27,585 nt of DNA. It comes from Pseudomonadota bacterium. Its GTDB lineage: Bacteria > Pseudomonadota > Alphaproteobacteria > Rhizobiales > Devosiaceae. The notes beneath the pieces were generated by a model. The model worked only from the letters and a program-made list of their open reading frames with translations, searched no databases and was not told the DNA's origin. The translations under genes were made by a program, and so were the position numbers. Below are positions 1-6,767 of this stretch, in pieces (the stretch's first letter is position 1; every line of letters starts with the position of its first letter). The DNA lies in the NCBI GenBank assembly GCA_023430705.1, contig JAEYZJ010000273.1, positions 1 to 27,585 on the forward strand. Direction: 5' to 3'.

Positions 1-1498
1 TCCGGTAGGCGCCGAGCGCGCGGTACATCAGCAGCGGCAGCGTGACGAAATCCTGCGTGCCGAAGAGCGCGATGACCCCCAGGTCGCCGAGCGAGAAGCA
101 GAAGCTCAGCGCCAGCACCACGCCGACATCGCGTCCGATCAGCGGCCACTCGACGGCCGCGAACTGCTGCCAGCCGCGCAGTCCGAGCGAGCGGATCAAC
201 CGTCCGCGCTGGCGCACGATCGCATCGAGCGGCGGGGCGAGCGTCGCCAGCGCAAAGGGCAGCGCGAGCAGCGCGTTGGCGCAGAGCACGACCACCGGCG
301 CCGCCGTTTCCGGCAGGATGCCGGCATCGCGCACCAGCAGGAACGCCCCGAGCGACAGCACCACCGCGGGCACCGCGAGATAGGCATAGGCGGCCGAGCC
401 GATGCCGGTGCGCAGCAGCGGTGCGGTGGTGGCGGCGCGGCCCAGACCAATCCCCAGGGCCAGCAGCAGGGTCAGCGTCGCGGAGCCGGCGCCGATGCCG
501 AGGCTGGAGAGCAGGGCCGACCAGAAGCTCGGCCGCGCGGCCACCTCGAGAACGCCCGGTCCCAGCCCGTTGACGAGGATGGAGAGCAGCGGCAGCCCGA
601 AGCCCAGCACGGCGGCGAGCAGCACGGCCCACTGCAGCAGCCGCGCCGTGCCGCGGTCGCGCCAGCGCGGCTCGCCGGAACTGCCGGTCGAAGCCGAGAT
701 CGGCGCGAAGGCCGCGGCGGCGAGGATCACCGCGGAGCAGATGGCGATCTGCACGAGGGCCAGTTGCACCGCGCCCCTGAGGTCGAAATCGAGCCGGACC
801 GCGGCGTAGATGGCGACCTCCAGCGTCTGGTTGGCCGGTCCGCCGCCGAGCAGGAGAACGATGGGAAAGCTGGTGAAGGCGAGAAGGAAGATGATCGCGG
901 CAAGGCCCGGCAGGGAGCCGCGCAGCATGGGCCAGTCGATCACCGTGAAGCGCTGCCAGGGCGAGAGGGCGAGGCTCTGCCCGGTCTTCAGCCGCAGTTC
1001 GGGGATCGCATCGAGCCGGGCAAGCAGGATGCGGGCCGCGAACGAGGCGTCGAGGATCACGTGGGCGGCGAGAATGCCGCCCAGTCCGAACAGCGGCACT
1101 TCGAGCGGGTGCCCGGTGAGGGCCAGCGACGCCTGGTTCACCCATCCGGCCCGGCCCCAGACCGCCAGCAGGCCGAAGGCGACGATCAGTCCGGGGGTGA
1201 CGATCGCCGAGGCGAACAGCCCCACGACGAGGTCGCGGCCGGGAAAGCGCAGCCGGTTGAGGGCCCAGGCGAGGGCGGTGCCGACCAGCAGCGACAGCAC
1301 GGTGCTGAGCCCGGCCTGGATCGAGGTCATGGCGACGAGGTGGCCGATATCGACGCGCGCCGGCAGCGCCGCGGCATCGCCGGCGGTGGCAAGGATGGCC
1401 CACAGCACCATCGCGATGAGCAGCGCGACGGCCATGGCGATGGCCGCCCCGGTGACGATCCGGAGCGGCCTCGGGGGCAGGGTGCGCGGGCTAGCCAT
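1..1498 (-). CDS. thiP: Thiamine/TPP ABC transporter permease ThiP (C-terminus off the left edge)
   Basis: Inner-membrane permease of the thiamine/thiamine pyrophosphate importer, working with ThiB (periplasm) and the ATPase ThiQ, which is not in the window and probably lies further left. The minus strand is open without a stop from the ATG at 1498-1496 to base 1, giving about 499 residues of a family that is usually about 530 long. The translation is strongly hydrophobic with many membrane segments and two permease-like halves. Near residues 190-200 and 455-465 are the cytoplasmic loops (for example EWPLIGRD) that fit the EAA-type contact with the ATPase. It lies 87 bases downstream of thiB in the same direction, so it is almost certainly in the same riboswitch-controlled operon. 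The ribosome-binding site before 1498 is weak, so translation may depend on thiB. The family call rests on the fold and on context. Confidence 0.9.
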   Translation of the reverse strand, partial: MASPRTLPPRPLRIVTGAAIAMAVALLIAMVLWAILATAGDAAALPARVDIGHLVAMTSIQAGLSTVLSLLVGTALAWALNRLRFPGRDLVVGLFASAIVTPGLIVAFGLLAVWGRAGWVNQASLALTGHPLEVPLFGLGGILAAHVILDASFAARILLARLDAIPELRLKTGQSLALSPWQRFTVIDWPMLRGSLPGLAAIIFLLAFTSFPIVLLLGGGPANQTLEVAIYAAVRLDFDLRGAVQLALVQIAICSAVILAAAAFAPISASTGSSGEPRWRDRGTARLLQWAVLLAAVLGFGLPLLSILVNGLGPGVLEVAARPSFWSALLSSLGIGAGSATLTLLLALGIGLGRAATTAPLLRTGIGSAAYAYLAVPAVVLSLGAFLLVRDAGILPETAAPVVVLCANALLALPFALATLAPPLDAIVRQRGRLIRSLGLRGWQQFAAVEWPLIGRDVGVVLALSFCFSLGDLGVIALFGTQDFVTLPLLMYRALGAYR

Positions 1499-1523
1499 GG
1501 CGCGACGGCAGTGGTGCTGGCGT

Positions 1524-1562
1524 CTCCCTCCCCCTGGCGGGGAGGGGGCAGGGGTGGGGGCA
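1524..1562. repeat. GC-rich palindromic repeat in the thiB-thiP spacer
   Basis: An 8-bp stem, CCCTCCCC (1526-1533) with GGGGAGGG (1539-1546) and loop CTGGC, is followed by a G-rich tail ending in GGGGTGGGGG. The same design (stem plus an AGGGGTG-like tail) recurs near 22490 and 27446, so it is a dispersed element rather than a gene-specific site. Inside the operon it could act as an mRNA hairpin. Confidence 0.7.
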
Positions 1563-1585
1563 TGCTTGCCGCATGGCAGCAGATC

Positions 1586-2578
1586 CTATTGCAGCGCGGC
1601 GAGGGCCGCATCGACCCAGGCCCGGCCGTTGGCGGCGATGCTCGCCTCGTCGACCGCCAGCACCTTGTCGGGCGGCGTGCCGAACGCGGCCGGCAGGTCG
1701 GCGCCGATATCGAGCACCGGATACATCCAGTTGGTGGTGGGGATGACCCTCTGCGCTTCGGGCGTCACCAGATAGGCGAGGAACTGCCGGCCGAGTTCGG
1801 CCTGGTCGGCACTCTTCAGCACTCCTGCAACCTCGACCTGTGCCACGTAGCCTTCCGAGAACGGGGCATAGGCGTAGCGGTCGTCGTCCTCGGCCACCGC
1901 GTGGTAGGCGGGCGAGGTGGTGTAGCTCAGCACCATGTCCGCCTGCCCCTCGAGGAACAGGCCATAGGCCTCGGACCAGCCGCGGGTCATGGTCAGCACG
2001 TGCGGCTTCAGTCCCTTCCAGATCTCGGGCGCGCGGTCCCCATAGGCCGCCGCGACCCAGAACACGTTGCCGAGCCCCGGGGTCGAGGAGCGGGGGTCCT
2101 GGATGACGATCTTGAAGCTTGGCGGCAGCGCGATCAGCTCCTCGAAGGAGGTCGGCGGATTGGGCGTCTTCTCCTTGTTGTAGACGAAGGCGAAGTAGCC
2201 GTAGTCGAAGGGCACGAAATCGGTGTCCGCCCACTCGAAGGCGAGCCTGGGCAAGGTTGCGCCGTGCGGGGCGAAGAGCCCGGTGGCCCGCGCCTCGCCC
2301 ATCGTCGCCGTGTCGAGCCCGACGACCACGTCAGCCCTCGTTGCGGCGCCCTCGAGCTGGACCTTGCGCAGCGTCGAGATGGCGTCCTCGCCGGTGGTGA
2401 AGCTGACCGTGCAGTCGCAGGTCTTCTCGAACCCGGCCTTCAGCGCCGGGCCCGGGCCCCACTCGGATGCGAAGCTGTCATAGGTGTAGACGTCAAGGAC
2501 GGGCCTGGCGTCCTGGGCAGGCGCGGATGAGGCGACGGCGCAGATGACTGCCGCCAACGCGAAGCGATTGAACGACAT
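1586..2578 (-). CDS. thiB: Periplasmic thiamine-binding protein ThiB
   Basis: Substrate-binding protein of the thiamine ABC importer, 330 residues, exported to the periplasm. The chosen start (ATG at 2578-2576) follows a GAAGGGAAC ribosome-binding site and gives a clean signal peptide, MSFNRFALAAVICAVASSAPA, cleaved before QD. The mature protein begins with a VYTYDSF motif and shows the binding-protein features of the family: a conserved pair of cysteines (CDC near residue 54), GEDAISTLRKVQLEG and DVVVGLDTATM. An in-frame upstream ATG at 2653 would add 25 residues, but it lies in the riboswitch leader and would bury the signal peptide, so I reject it. It is the first gene of thiB-thiP(-thiQ) and sits under a TPP riboswitch, so high TPP should switch it off. 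Confidence 0.95.
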   Translation of the reverse strand: MSFNRFALAAVICAVASSAPAQDARPVLDVYTYDSFASEWGPGPALKAGFEKTCDCTVSFTTGEDAISTLRKVQLEGAATRADVVVGLDTATMGEARATGLFAPHGATLPRLAFEWADTDFVPFDYGYFAFVYNKEKTPNPPTSFEELIALPPSFKIVIQDPRSSTPGLGNVFWVAAAYGDRAPEIWKGLKPHVLTMTRGWSEAYGLFLEGQADMVLSYTTSPAYHAVAEDDDRYAYAPFSEGYVAQVEVAGVLKSADQAELGRQFLAYLVTPEAQRVIPTTNWMYPVLDIGADLPAAFGTPPDKVLAVDEASIAANGRAWVDAALAALQ

Positions 2579-2654
2579 TTCGTTCCCTTCGGGTTGCGGC
2601 CATGTGGATTGAAGGCTACGTGCATGGATCAGGCGCCGAGGCGCCCTTGCCATC

Positions 2655-2735
2655 TCGAACTTCCTCCGCCAGCATGACCTGGTTCAGGTTCAATGGGTAA
2701 CTCTCAGCTCCGGAAACTCCGGAACACCCCAGCGA
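2655..2735 (-). promoter_or_regulatory. TPP riboswitch (thi box) upstream of thiB
   Basis: Read on the minus strand, the conserved thi-box blocks occur in order: GGGGTG (complement of 2725-2730), CTGAGAG (2707-2701), ACCC (2698-2695), TTGAACCTGA (2693-2684), then GGCGGAGGAAG (2670-2660). These form the TPP-binding three-way junction. About 80 bases separate it from the thiB ATG. This stretch includes a GGCGC/GCGCC hairpin near 2637-2650 that might serve as the expression platform, although no U-tract follows it, so control of translation is more likely than termination. Confidence 0.95.
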
Positions 2736-2744
2736 GACACCTGA

Positions 2745-2773
2745 CAGATAGACAGAGTTTTCCCTCCGTGCAA
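2745..2773 (-). promoter_or_regulatory. Candidate sigma-70 promoter for thiB
   Basis: On the minus strand there is a TTGCAC -35 (complement of 2768-2773), a 17-base spacer and a TATCTG -10 (complement of 2745-2750). A start site near 2738 would fall just before the riboswitch, which is the expected arrangement. Prediction from sequence only. Confidence 0.5.
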
Positions 2774-2800
2774 GCGCGCCCCTCAGGGACTTCCGTTGCG

Positions 2801-3466
2801 GTGTTCGGCGACCTGCTCGTCATTGTGGGCGGCGGCACCGTCGATCCGGCCCTGCTGCAGGAGCTCCATGCCTTGGGCGGCCACCTGGTCGGTGCCGACG
2901 GGGGAGCCGACGCCATCGTCGCGGCCGGGCTCAGCCCCGAGCTGATCGTGGGCGATTTCGATTCGCTCAAGAACCCGCATTCATGGCTGGGCAAGACCCG
3001 CCTGATGCAGATCGACGAGCAGGAAACCACCGACTTCGAGAAGGCGCTGTACTCGACCCGCGCCCCGGTGACGGTGGCGCTGGGCATGACCGGCGGCCGC
3101 TTCGACCATACGCTGGCGGCGCTCGACGCCGTCGCCAAGTATGCGCACGGCCGGAGCATCCTTCTCGTCGACGAGCAGGACGTGGCGCTGGGCCTCACCG
3201 GGCCCTTCAGCTTTTCCGTGGCGCCGGGTGAGCGCGTCTCCATTCATCCGCTGAAGCCGGTGACCTTCCGGCGCTCGGAGGGTCTCCGCTACCCCCTCGA
3301 CGCGCTCCACCTCGCCCCTGGCGTCCGGACCGGAACCTCCAATGAGGCTCTCAGCGGGCCGTTCACCATCGAGCCCGAGGCGGGCGTCCACGCGCCACAC
3401 CTGCTCATCCTGCCGCGAACCTACCTCGGGTCACTGGTCGACCAGTTGCGGGCGGAGAAACGCTGA
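2801..3466 (+). CDS. Thiamine pyrophosphokinase
   Basis: Transfers pyrophosphate from ATP to thiamine to make TPP (cytoplasmic salvage step). With a GTG start at 2801 it has 221 residues. The family motifs are present: ADGGAD near 32-37, GDFDSL at 51-56, TTDFEKAL near 76-83 and GGRFDH at 98-103, which build the substrate and metal site. The reading frame is open back to an ATG at 2693, but that lies inside the thiB riboswitch. An alternative GTG at 2768 falls in the predicted thiB -35. The GTG at 2801 follows AGGGA at a spacing of 11 and puts the LLVIVGGG strand at the N-terminus as expected. Its position divergent from thiBP makes a compact salvage unit: import, then activation. The stop overlaps the next gene's ATG by one base. 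Confidence 0.88.
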   Translation: MFGDLLVIVGGGTVDPALLQELHALGGHLVGADGGADAIVAAGLSPELIVGDFDSLKNPHSWLGKTRLMQIDEQETTDFEKALYSTRAPVTVALGMTGGRFDHTLAALDAVAKYAHGRSILLVDEQDVALGLTGPFSFSVAPGERVSIHPLKPVTFRRSEGLRYPLDALHLAPGVRTGTSNEALSGPFTIEPEAGVHAPHLLILPRTYLGSLVDQLRAEKR

Positions 3467-4251
3467 TGCGCGTGCTGCATGTCGTGGTGTTGCTCCTCGC
3501 GATGACGGGGCTGGCGAAGGCGGAGGTTGCCTGCCTCGTGATCGCCGAGGCGGCGACCGGCGCCGTCGTCCATTCCGAGGGCGATGGCTGCGACGACGGC
3601 ATCGGGCCGGCCTCGTCGTTCAAGTTTCCGCTGGCGGTGATGGGCTTTGACGCGGGCGTGCTGACCTCGCCGGACGAGCCGGCCTGGCCGTACAGGTCCA
3701 GGTACGAGGCCGTGCGCGCGATCGACAGGGAAACGACGTCGCCGCGGCGCTGGCTGAAGGAATCCGTGCTGTGGTTCTCGCACGTGCTGGTCGCCGACCT
3801 CGGCGCCGAGCGGTTTGCCCGATACGTGCGCGACTTCGGCTACGGCAATGCCGACGTGTCGGGCGATCCCGGCGCCGGCAACGGCATGACCCACGCGTGG
3901 CTCAACACGTCGCTGCAGATCACGCCGAACGAGCAGCTCGGCTTCGTGCGCCGCTTCCTCACGGGCCAGCTCCCGGTCAGTCGTGCGGCGCTGGTGCAGA
4001 CGGTCGCCGCCATGCCGCATTTTGCGGCCGGGGATTGGGACATGCAGGGCAAGACCGGCACCGGCTATGTCAAGGAAGCCAATGGCAAGCGCGGCAAGCG
4101 GCAGTTCGGCTGGTTCGTCGGCTGGGCCAGCCGGGCCGACACCGTGCTGGCTTTCGCCTACCTGCAAAAGAACAGCAAACCCGGCGGCAACGCACTCGGC
4201 CTCCGCACCCGCGACGACCTGCTCGCGAGGTGGACGGACCTCGTCGAATAA
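3466..4251 (+). CDS. Class D (OXA-type) serine beta-lactamase
   Basis: A 261-residue periplasmic enzyme predicted to hydrolyse beta-lactams. A signal peptide covers residues 1-19 (ending AKA). The class D motifs are in order: SSFK at 50-53 (nucleophile serine and the lysine that is normally carboxylated), SVLW at 100-103 in place of the usual S-x-V, YGN at 126-128, a WLNTSLQITPNEQ block at 145-157 containing the tryptophan that shelters the lysine, and KTGTG at 196-200, followed by FGWFVGW. The length matches the family. The third residue of the S-x-V motif is Leu instead of Val, next to the active-site lysine. The ATG overlaps the upstream thiamine pyrophosphokinase stop (TGATG), implying translational coupling, and base composition matches the surroundings, so it looks like a resident gene and not an acquired cassette. 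Whether it confers resistance cannot be told from sequence. Confidence 0.9.
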   Translation: MRVLHVVVLLLAMTGLAKAEVACLVIAEAATGAVVHSEGDGCDDGIGPASSFKFPLAVMGFDAGVLTSPDEPAWPYRSRYEAVRAIDRETTSPRRWLKESVLWFSHVLVADLGAERFARYVRDFGYGNADVSGDPGAGNGMTHAWLNTSLQITPNEQLGFVRRFLTGQLPVSRAALVQTVAAMPHFAAGDWDMQGKTGTGYVKEANGKRGKRQFGWFVGWASRADTVLAFAYLQKNSKPGGNALGLRTRDDLLARWTDLVE

Positions 4252-4272
4252 GGGCGGCGTCCCGACACAAAA

Positions 4273-4295
4273 AAGGCCGCCCGGGGGGCGGCCTT
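4273..4295 (-). terminator. Rho-independent terminator for rpoH
   Basis: A 9-bp perfect stem, AAGGCCGCC (4273-4281) with GGCGGCCTT (4287-4295), has a 5-base loop. On the minus strand it is followed by a T-run (complement of the A-run 4269-4274), 20 bases after the rpoH stop. On the plus strand the T-run is poor, so it would serve the beta-lactamase gene only weakly. Confidence 0.85.
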
Positions 4296-4314
4296 CTTCA
4301 AGCTGCATCCGCAG

Positions 4315-5199
4315 TTACGCGGATTCGCGGTTCTTGGCGTGGGCGGCCTTCTGGACTGCCTCCTGCACCTTTTCGAACGCCCGCACCTCGATCTGGCGGA
4401 TACGCTCGCGGCTGACATTGTATTCCTGCGCCAGCTGCTCGAGCGTCGCCGGGTCTTCCTGCAGGCGGCGGGCCCGGAAGATCGCCTTCTCGCGGTCGTT
4501 CAGGTCCTGCATGGCATTGGTCAGCAGGCCCATGCGCTCCTTGTATTCCTCGGTCTCGCCCAGGGTGGTCTCCTGGTCCGGCGTGTCGTCGGCCAGCCAG
4601 TCCTGCCACTCGGACGTGCCTTCGTCGGCGCGCATCGGCGCGTTCAGCGAGGCGTCCCCGGAGAGGCGCTGGTTCATCGACACCACGTCGCCCTCGGACA
4701 CGTTGAGCGTCGTCGCAATCTGCTTGATCTGGTCGGGGTGCAGGTTGCCGTCGTCGAGGGCGGCGATCTGTCCCTTGATCTTGCGCAGGTTGAAGAACAG
4801 GCGCTTCTGCGCCGCCGTGGTGCCGATCTTGACGAGGCTCCACGAGCGCAGGACGTATTCCTGGATGGCGGCGCGGATCCACCACATCGCGTAGGTCGCG
4901 AGGCGGAAGCCCTTTTCGGGCTCGAAACGCTTCACCGCGTGCATCAGGCCGACATTGCCCTCGGAGATGACCTCGGAAATGGGCAAGCCATACCCGCGAT
5001 AGCCCATGGCGATCTTGGCCACGAGCCGCAGGTGCGAGGTGATCAGCTTCTGGGCGGCGGCAGGATCCTCATGTTCCTTGTAGCGCTTGGCGAGCATGTA
5101 TTCCTCGTCAGGCTCCAGCATCGGGAACTTGCGGATTTCCTGCAGGTAGCGGCTGAGGCCTCCTTCAGCCGAAAGGATTGGCAGATTGGTCTGGGCCAT
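4315..5199 (-). CDS. rpoH: Heat-shock sigma factor RpoH (sigma-32)
   Basis: Sigma factor that directs RNA polymerase to heat-shock and protein-quality promoters; 294 residues, the usual length. Visible regions are: region 2 with GNVGLMHAVKRF (81-92) and the -10 recognition segment ATYAMWWIRAAIQEY (101-115); the RpoH box QKRLFFNLR at 131-139, which distinguishes RpoH from other sigma-70 members; and a C-terminal region 4.2 helix-turn-helix (LAQEYNVSRERIRQIEVRAFEKVQ). The ATG at 5199 gives the canonical N-terminus. Alphaproteobacteria often carry more than one RpoH, and this window shows one. It is transcribed alone, with a terminator just downstream and a 188-base upstream spacer. Confidence 0.96.
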   Translation of the reverse strand: MAQTNLPILSAEGGLSRYLQEIRKFPMLEPDEEYMLAKRYKEHEDPAAAQKLITSHLRLVAKIAMGYRGYGLPISEVISEGNVGLMHAVKRFEPEKGFRLATYAMWWIRAAIQEYVLRSWSLVKIGTTAAQKRLFFNLRKIKGQIAALDDGNLHPDQIKQIATTLNVSEGDVVSMNQRLSGDASLNAPMRADEGTSEWQDWLADDTPDQETTLGETEEYKERMGLLTNAMQDLNDREKAIFRARRLQEDPATLEQLAQEYNVSRERIRQIEVRAFEKVQEAVQKAAHAKNRESA

Positions 5200-5280
5200 T
5201 GTGCACCCTCATCTTTCCCCCGGCATGGCGGGCAGAAACGCAGCCCGCATCCATCAGGCATGCCGGCCGACGTAACAAGA

Positions 5281-5308
5281 TATATAGGTCGAAATCCCGA
5301 CTTGATAA
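5281..5308 (-). promoter_or_regulatory. Possible rpoH promoter
   Basis: On the minus strand a TTATCA (-35-like, complement of 5303-5308) is followed after 16 bases by TATATA (complement of 5281-5286), in the most AT-rich part of the spacer before rpoH. It gives an untranslated leader of about 75 bases. The -35 is a poor match, and there is no convincing sigma-32 motif. Confidence 0.3.
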
Positions 5309-5387
5309 GACCCACTACGTCCCCACCGGAATGCACCCGGAAGCATTACCGTTGCATTGCGGCAGCCTTAACTTTTTCGTCATCAGC

Positions 5388-6407
5388 TCAGCGGGGATGG
5401 GCCCGGTCGAACGGCTCGATGGCCGCCTGCAGCGCCTCGAGGTCGGGCGGCAAGGGCGCCTCGAACCGCATCTCCTCGCCCGTCACCGGATGCTCGAAGC
5501 CGAGTTCGGCGGCGTGCAGCGCCTGCCGGCCCAACGCGCTGACGGCCTGCCTCGCTGCATCGGGCAGGCGATTGATCTTGGTGGCGAACCCCGCGGCGTA
5601 GAGCTGGTCGGCGACCAGGGGATGGCCGATATGGGCCATGTGCACCCGGATCTGGTGGGTGCGTCCGGTCTCGAGCTCGCAGCGGATGCGGGTGATGTCC
5701 CAGCCTTCGTCGCCGAATCGGGCTTCGACCGCATAGTGGGTGATCGCCTCGCGCCCGTCCTTGCGCACGGCCTGCTTCAGCCGGTTGCCGGGGTCGCGGC
5801 CAAGCGGCGCCTCGACGGTGCCGTAGGCCTGCTGGGTGCGGCCCCAGGCAAAGGCGATATAGGCCCGGTGCAGCGGGCCGGTCCGGCCGTGGTCGGCGAA
5901 CTGGGCGGCCAGGTGGTTGTGCGCCTGCTCGGTCTTGGCGGCCACCATGACGCCCGAGGTGTCCTTGTCGAGCCGGTGCACGATGCCCGGACGCCTGACG
6001 CCGCCGATGCCCTTGAGGCTCGCGCCGCAGTGGTGGAGGAGGGCGTTGACCAGCGTTCCGCTGAGGTTGCCCGGGGCCGGGTGCACCACCATGCCCACGG
6101 GCTTGTTGATGACGATCAGTTGATCGTCCTCATGGAGGATGTCGAGGGGGATGTCCTCGGGCGTCGGCTCCGCCTCCACCGGCTCGGGGGCGACGAGGAC
6201 GATCTCCTCGCCTTCCCGCACCTTGTATTTCGGCTCGCTGACCGGTCGGCCATTGATCGAAACGCTGCCGGCCAGTATCAGGTCCTTCAGCCGGTTGCGC
6301 GAGAAGACCGGCACGGCACGCGCCAGCGCCACATCGAGGCGGCTGCCGGCCTCGGTCGCGTCGACCGTCACCTGCCATTCCTGTTCCTCGCCGGACAAAT
6401 CCTGCAT
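5388..6407 (-). CDS. rluD: RluA/RluD-family 23S rRNA pseudouridine synthase
   Basis: Isomerises uridine to pseudouridine in large-subunit rRNA; 339 residues. An S4 RNA-binding domain lies at about 20-80 (SRNRLKDLILAGSVSINGR). The catalytic domain follows, with NKPVGMVVHP (101-110), the signature HRLDKDTSG at 144-152 whose Asp147 is the catalytic residue, and the conserved TGRTHQIRVHMAHIGHPL segment. This is the full RluA/C/D architecture. RluD is preferred over RluC because of its general similarity and its place next to rpoH, as in many rhizobia, but the exact target uridines cannot be assigned. A GAGGA ribosome-binding site precedes the ATG at 6407, inside the first codons of the divergent gene. 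Confidence 0.9.
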   Translation of the reverse strand: MQDLSGEEQEWQVTVDATEAGSRLDVALARAVPVFSRNRLKDLILAGSVSINGRPVSEPKYKVREGEEIVLVAPEPVEAEPTPEDIPLDILHEDDQLIVINKPVGMVVHPAPGNLSGTLVNALLHHCGASLKGIGGVRRPGIVHRLDKDTSGVMVAAKTEQAHNHLAAQFADHGRTGPLHRAYIAFAWGRTQQAYGTVEAPLGRDPGNRLKQAVRKDGREAITHYAVEARFGDEGWDITRIRCELETGRTHQIRVHMAHIGHPLVADQLYAAGFATKINRLPDAARQAVSALGRQALHAAELGFEHPVTGEEMRFEAPLPPDLEALQAAIEPFDRAHPR

Positions 6408-6759
6408 GAGCGATCCTCAAGACAAAGACCAGACCACCGCCCCGGAACTCACGCCGGAATCCCGGGCCGTGCTCAACCGGGCGCGGAAGAGCTTCATGGT
6501 GTCGGTCGGGCTGCTGGTGCTCGGCCTTATGGCCATCGGCGGGGCGGTTGTCTACCGTACATCGCAGGCCGACACCAAGGCGGGAGGCGACTACGTCATC
6601 GCGGCGCTGAAGATTCCGGCCGGCGGCGAGGTGGTTTCGGCGGTTGCGGCCGACGGCCGCGTCACCGTCACCTACAGGCTCGGGCCCCTCACCAGCGTGC
6701 GCATCTTCGATGGCCGGTCGGGTGAGCTGATCCGCGAAGTGCCGGTGGTCAGCGAGTAG
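6406..6759 (+). CDS. DUF6476-like small membrane protein
   Basis: A 117-residue protein with a hydrophilic N-terminus (about 30 residues), one membrane helix at about 31-50 (SVGLLVLGLMAIGGAVV) and a C-terminal domain with LKIPAGGEVVSAVAADGRV and VRIFDGRSGELIREV. That pattern (a short helix, then LPxG, then a beta-rich region ending in IFD-x-xG-x-L) matches my memory of the DUF6476 family that often adjoins rluD in alphaproteobacteria. Function unknown. The ATG at 6406 shares bases with the rluD start (CATG), so the two genes diverge with no spacer. A later ATG at 6497 would remove the part before the helix and is less likely. It ends 8 bases from the convergent downstream gene. Confidence 0.75.
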   Translation: MSDPQDKDQTTAPELTPESRAVLNRARKSFMVSVGLLVLGLMAIGGAVVYRTSQADTKAGGDYVIAALKIPAGGEVVSAVAADGRVTVTYRLGPLTSVRIFDGRSGELIREVPVVSE

Positions 6760-6767
6760 CCGCCGGC

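Noticed and set aside
764..2530. 588-residue plus-strand ORF
   Set aside because: It is antisense to thiP and thiB, is low-complexity (Arg/Gly/Ala-rich) and has no domain. Long antisense frames are expected in GC-rich genes.
2579..2653. Upstream ATG extending thiB
   Set aside because: It falls directly after the riboswitch aptamer and would place 25 residues before a good signal peptide.
4339..6725. Long plus-strand ORFs across rpoH and rluD
   Set aside because: Antisense to two well-identified genes and without recognisable motifs; only the last part, in another frame (6406-6759), is a real gene.
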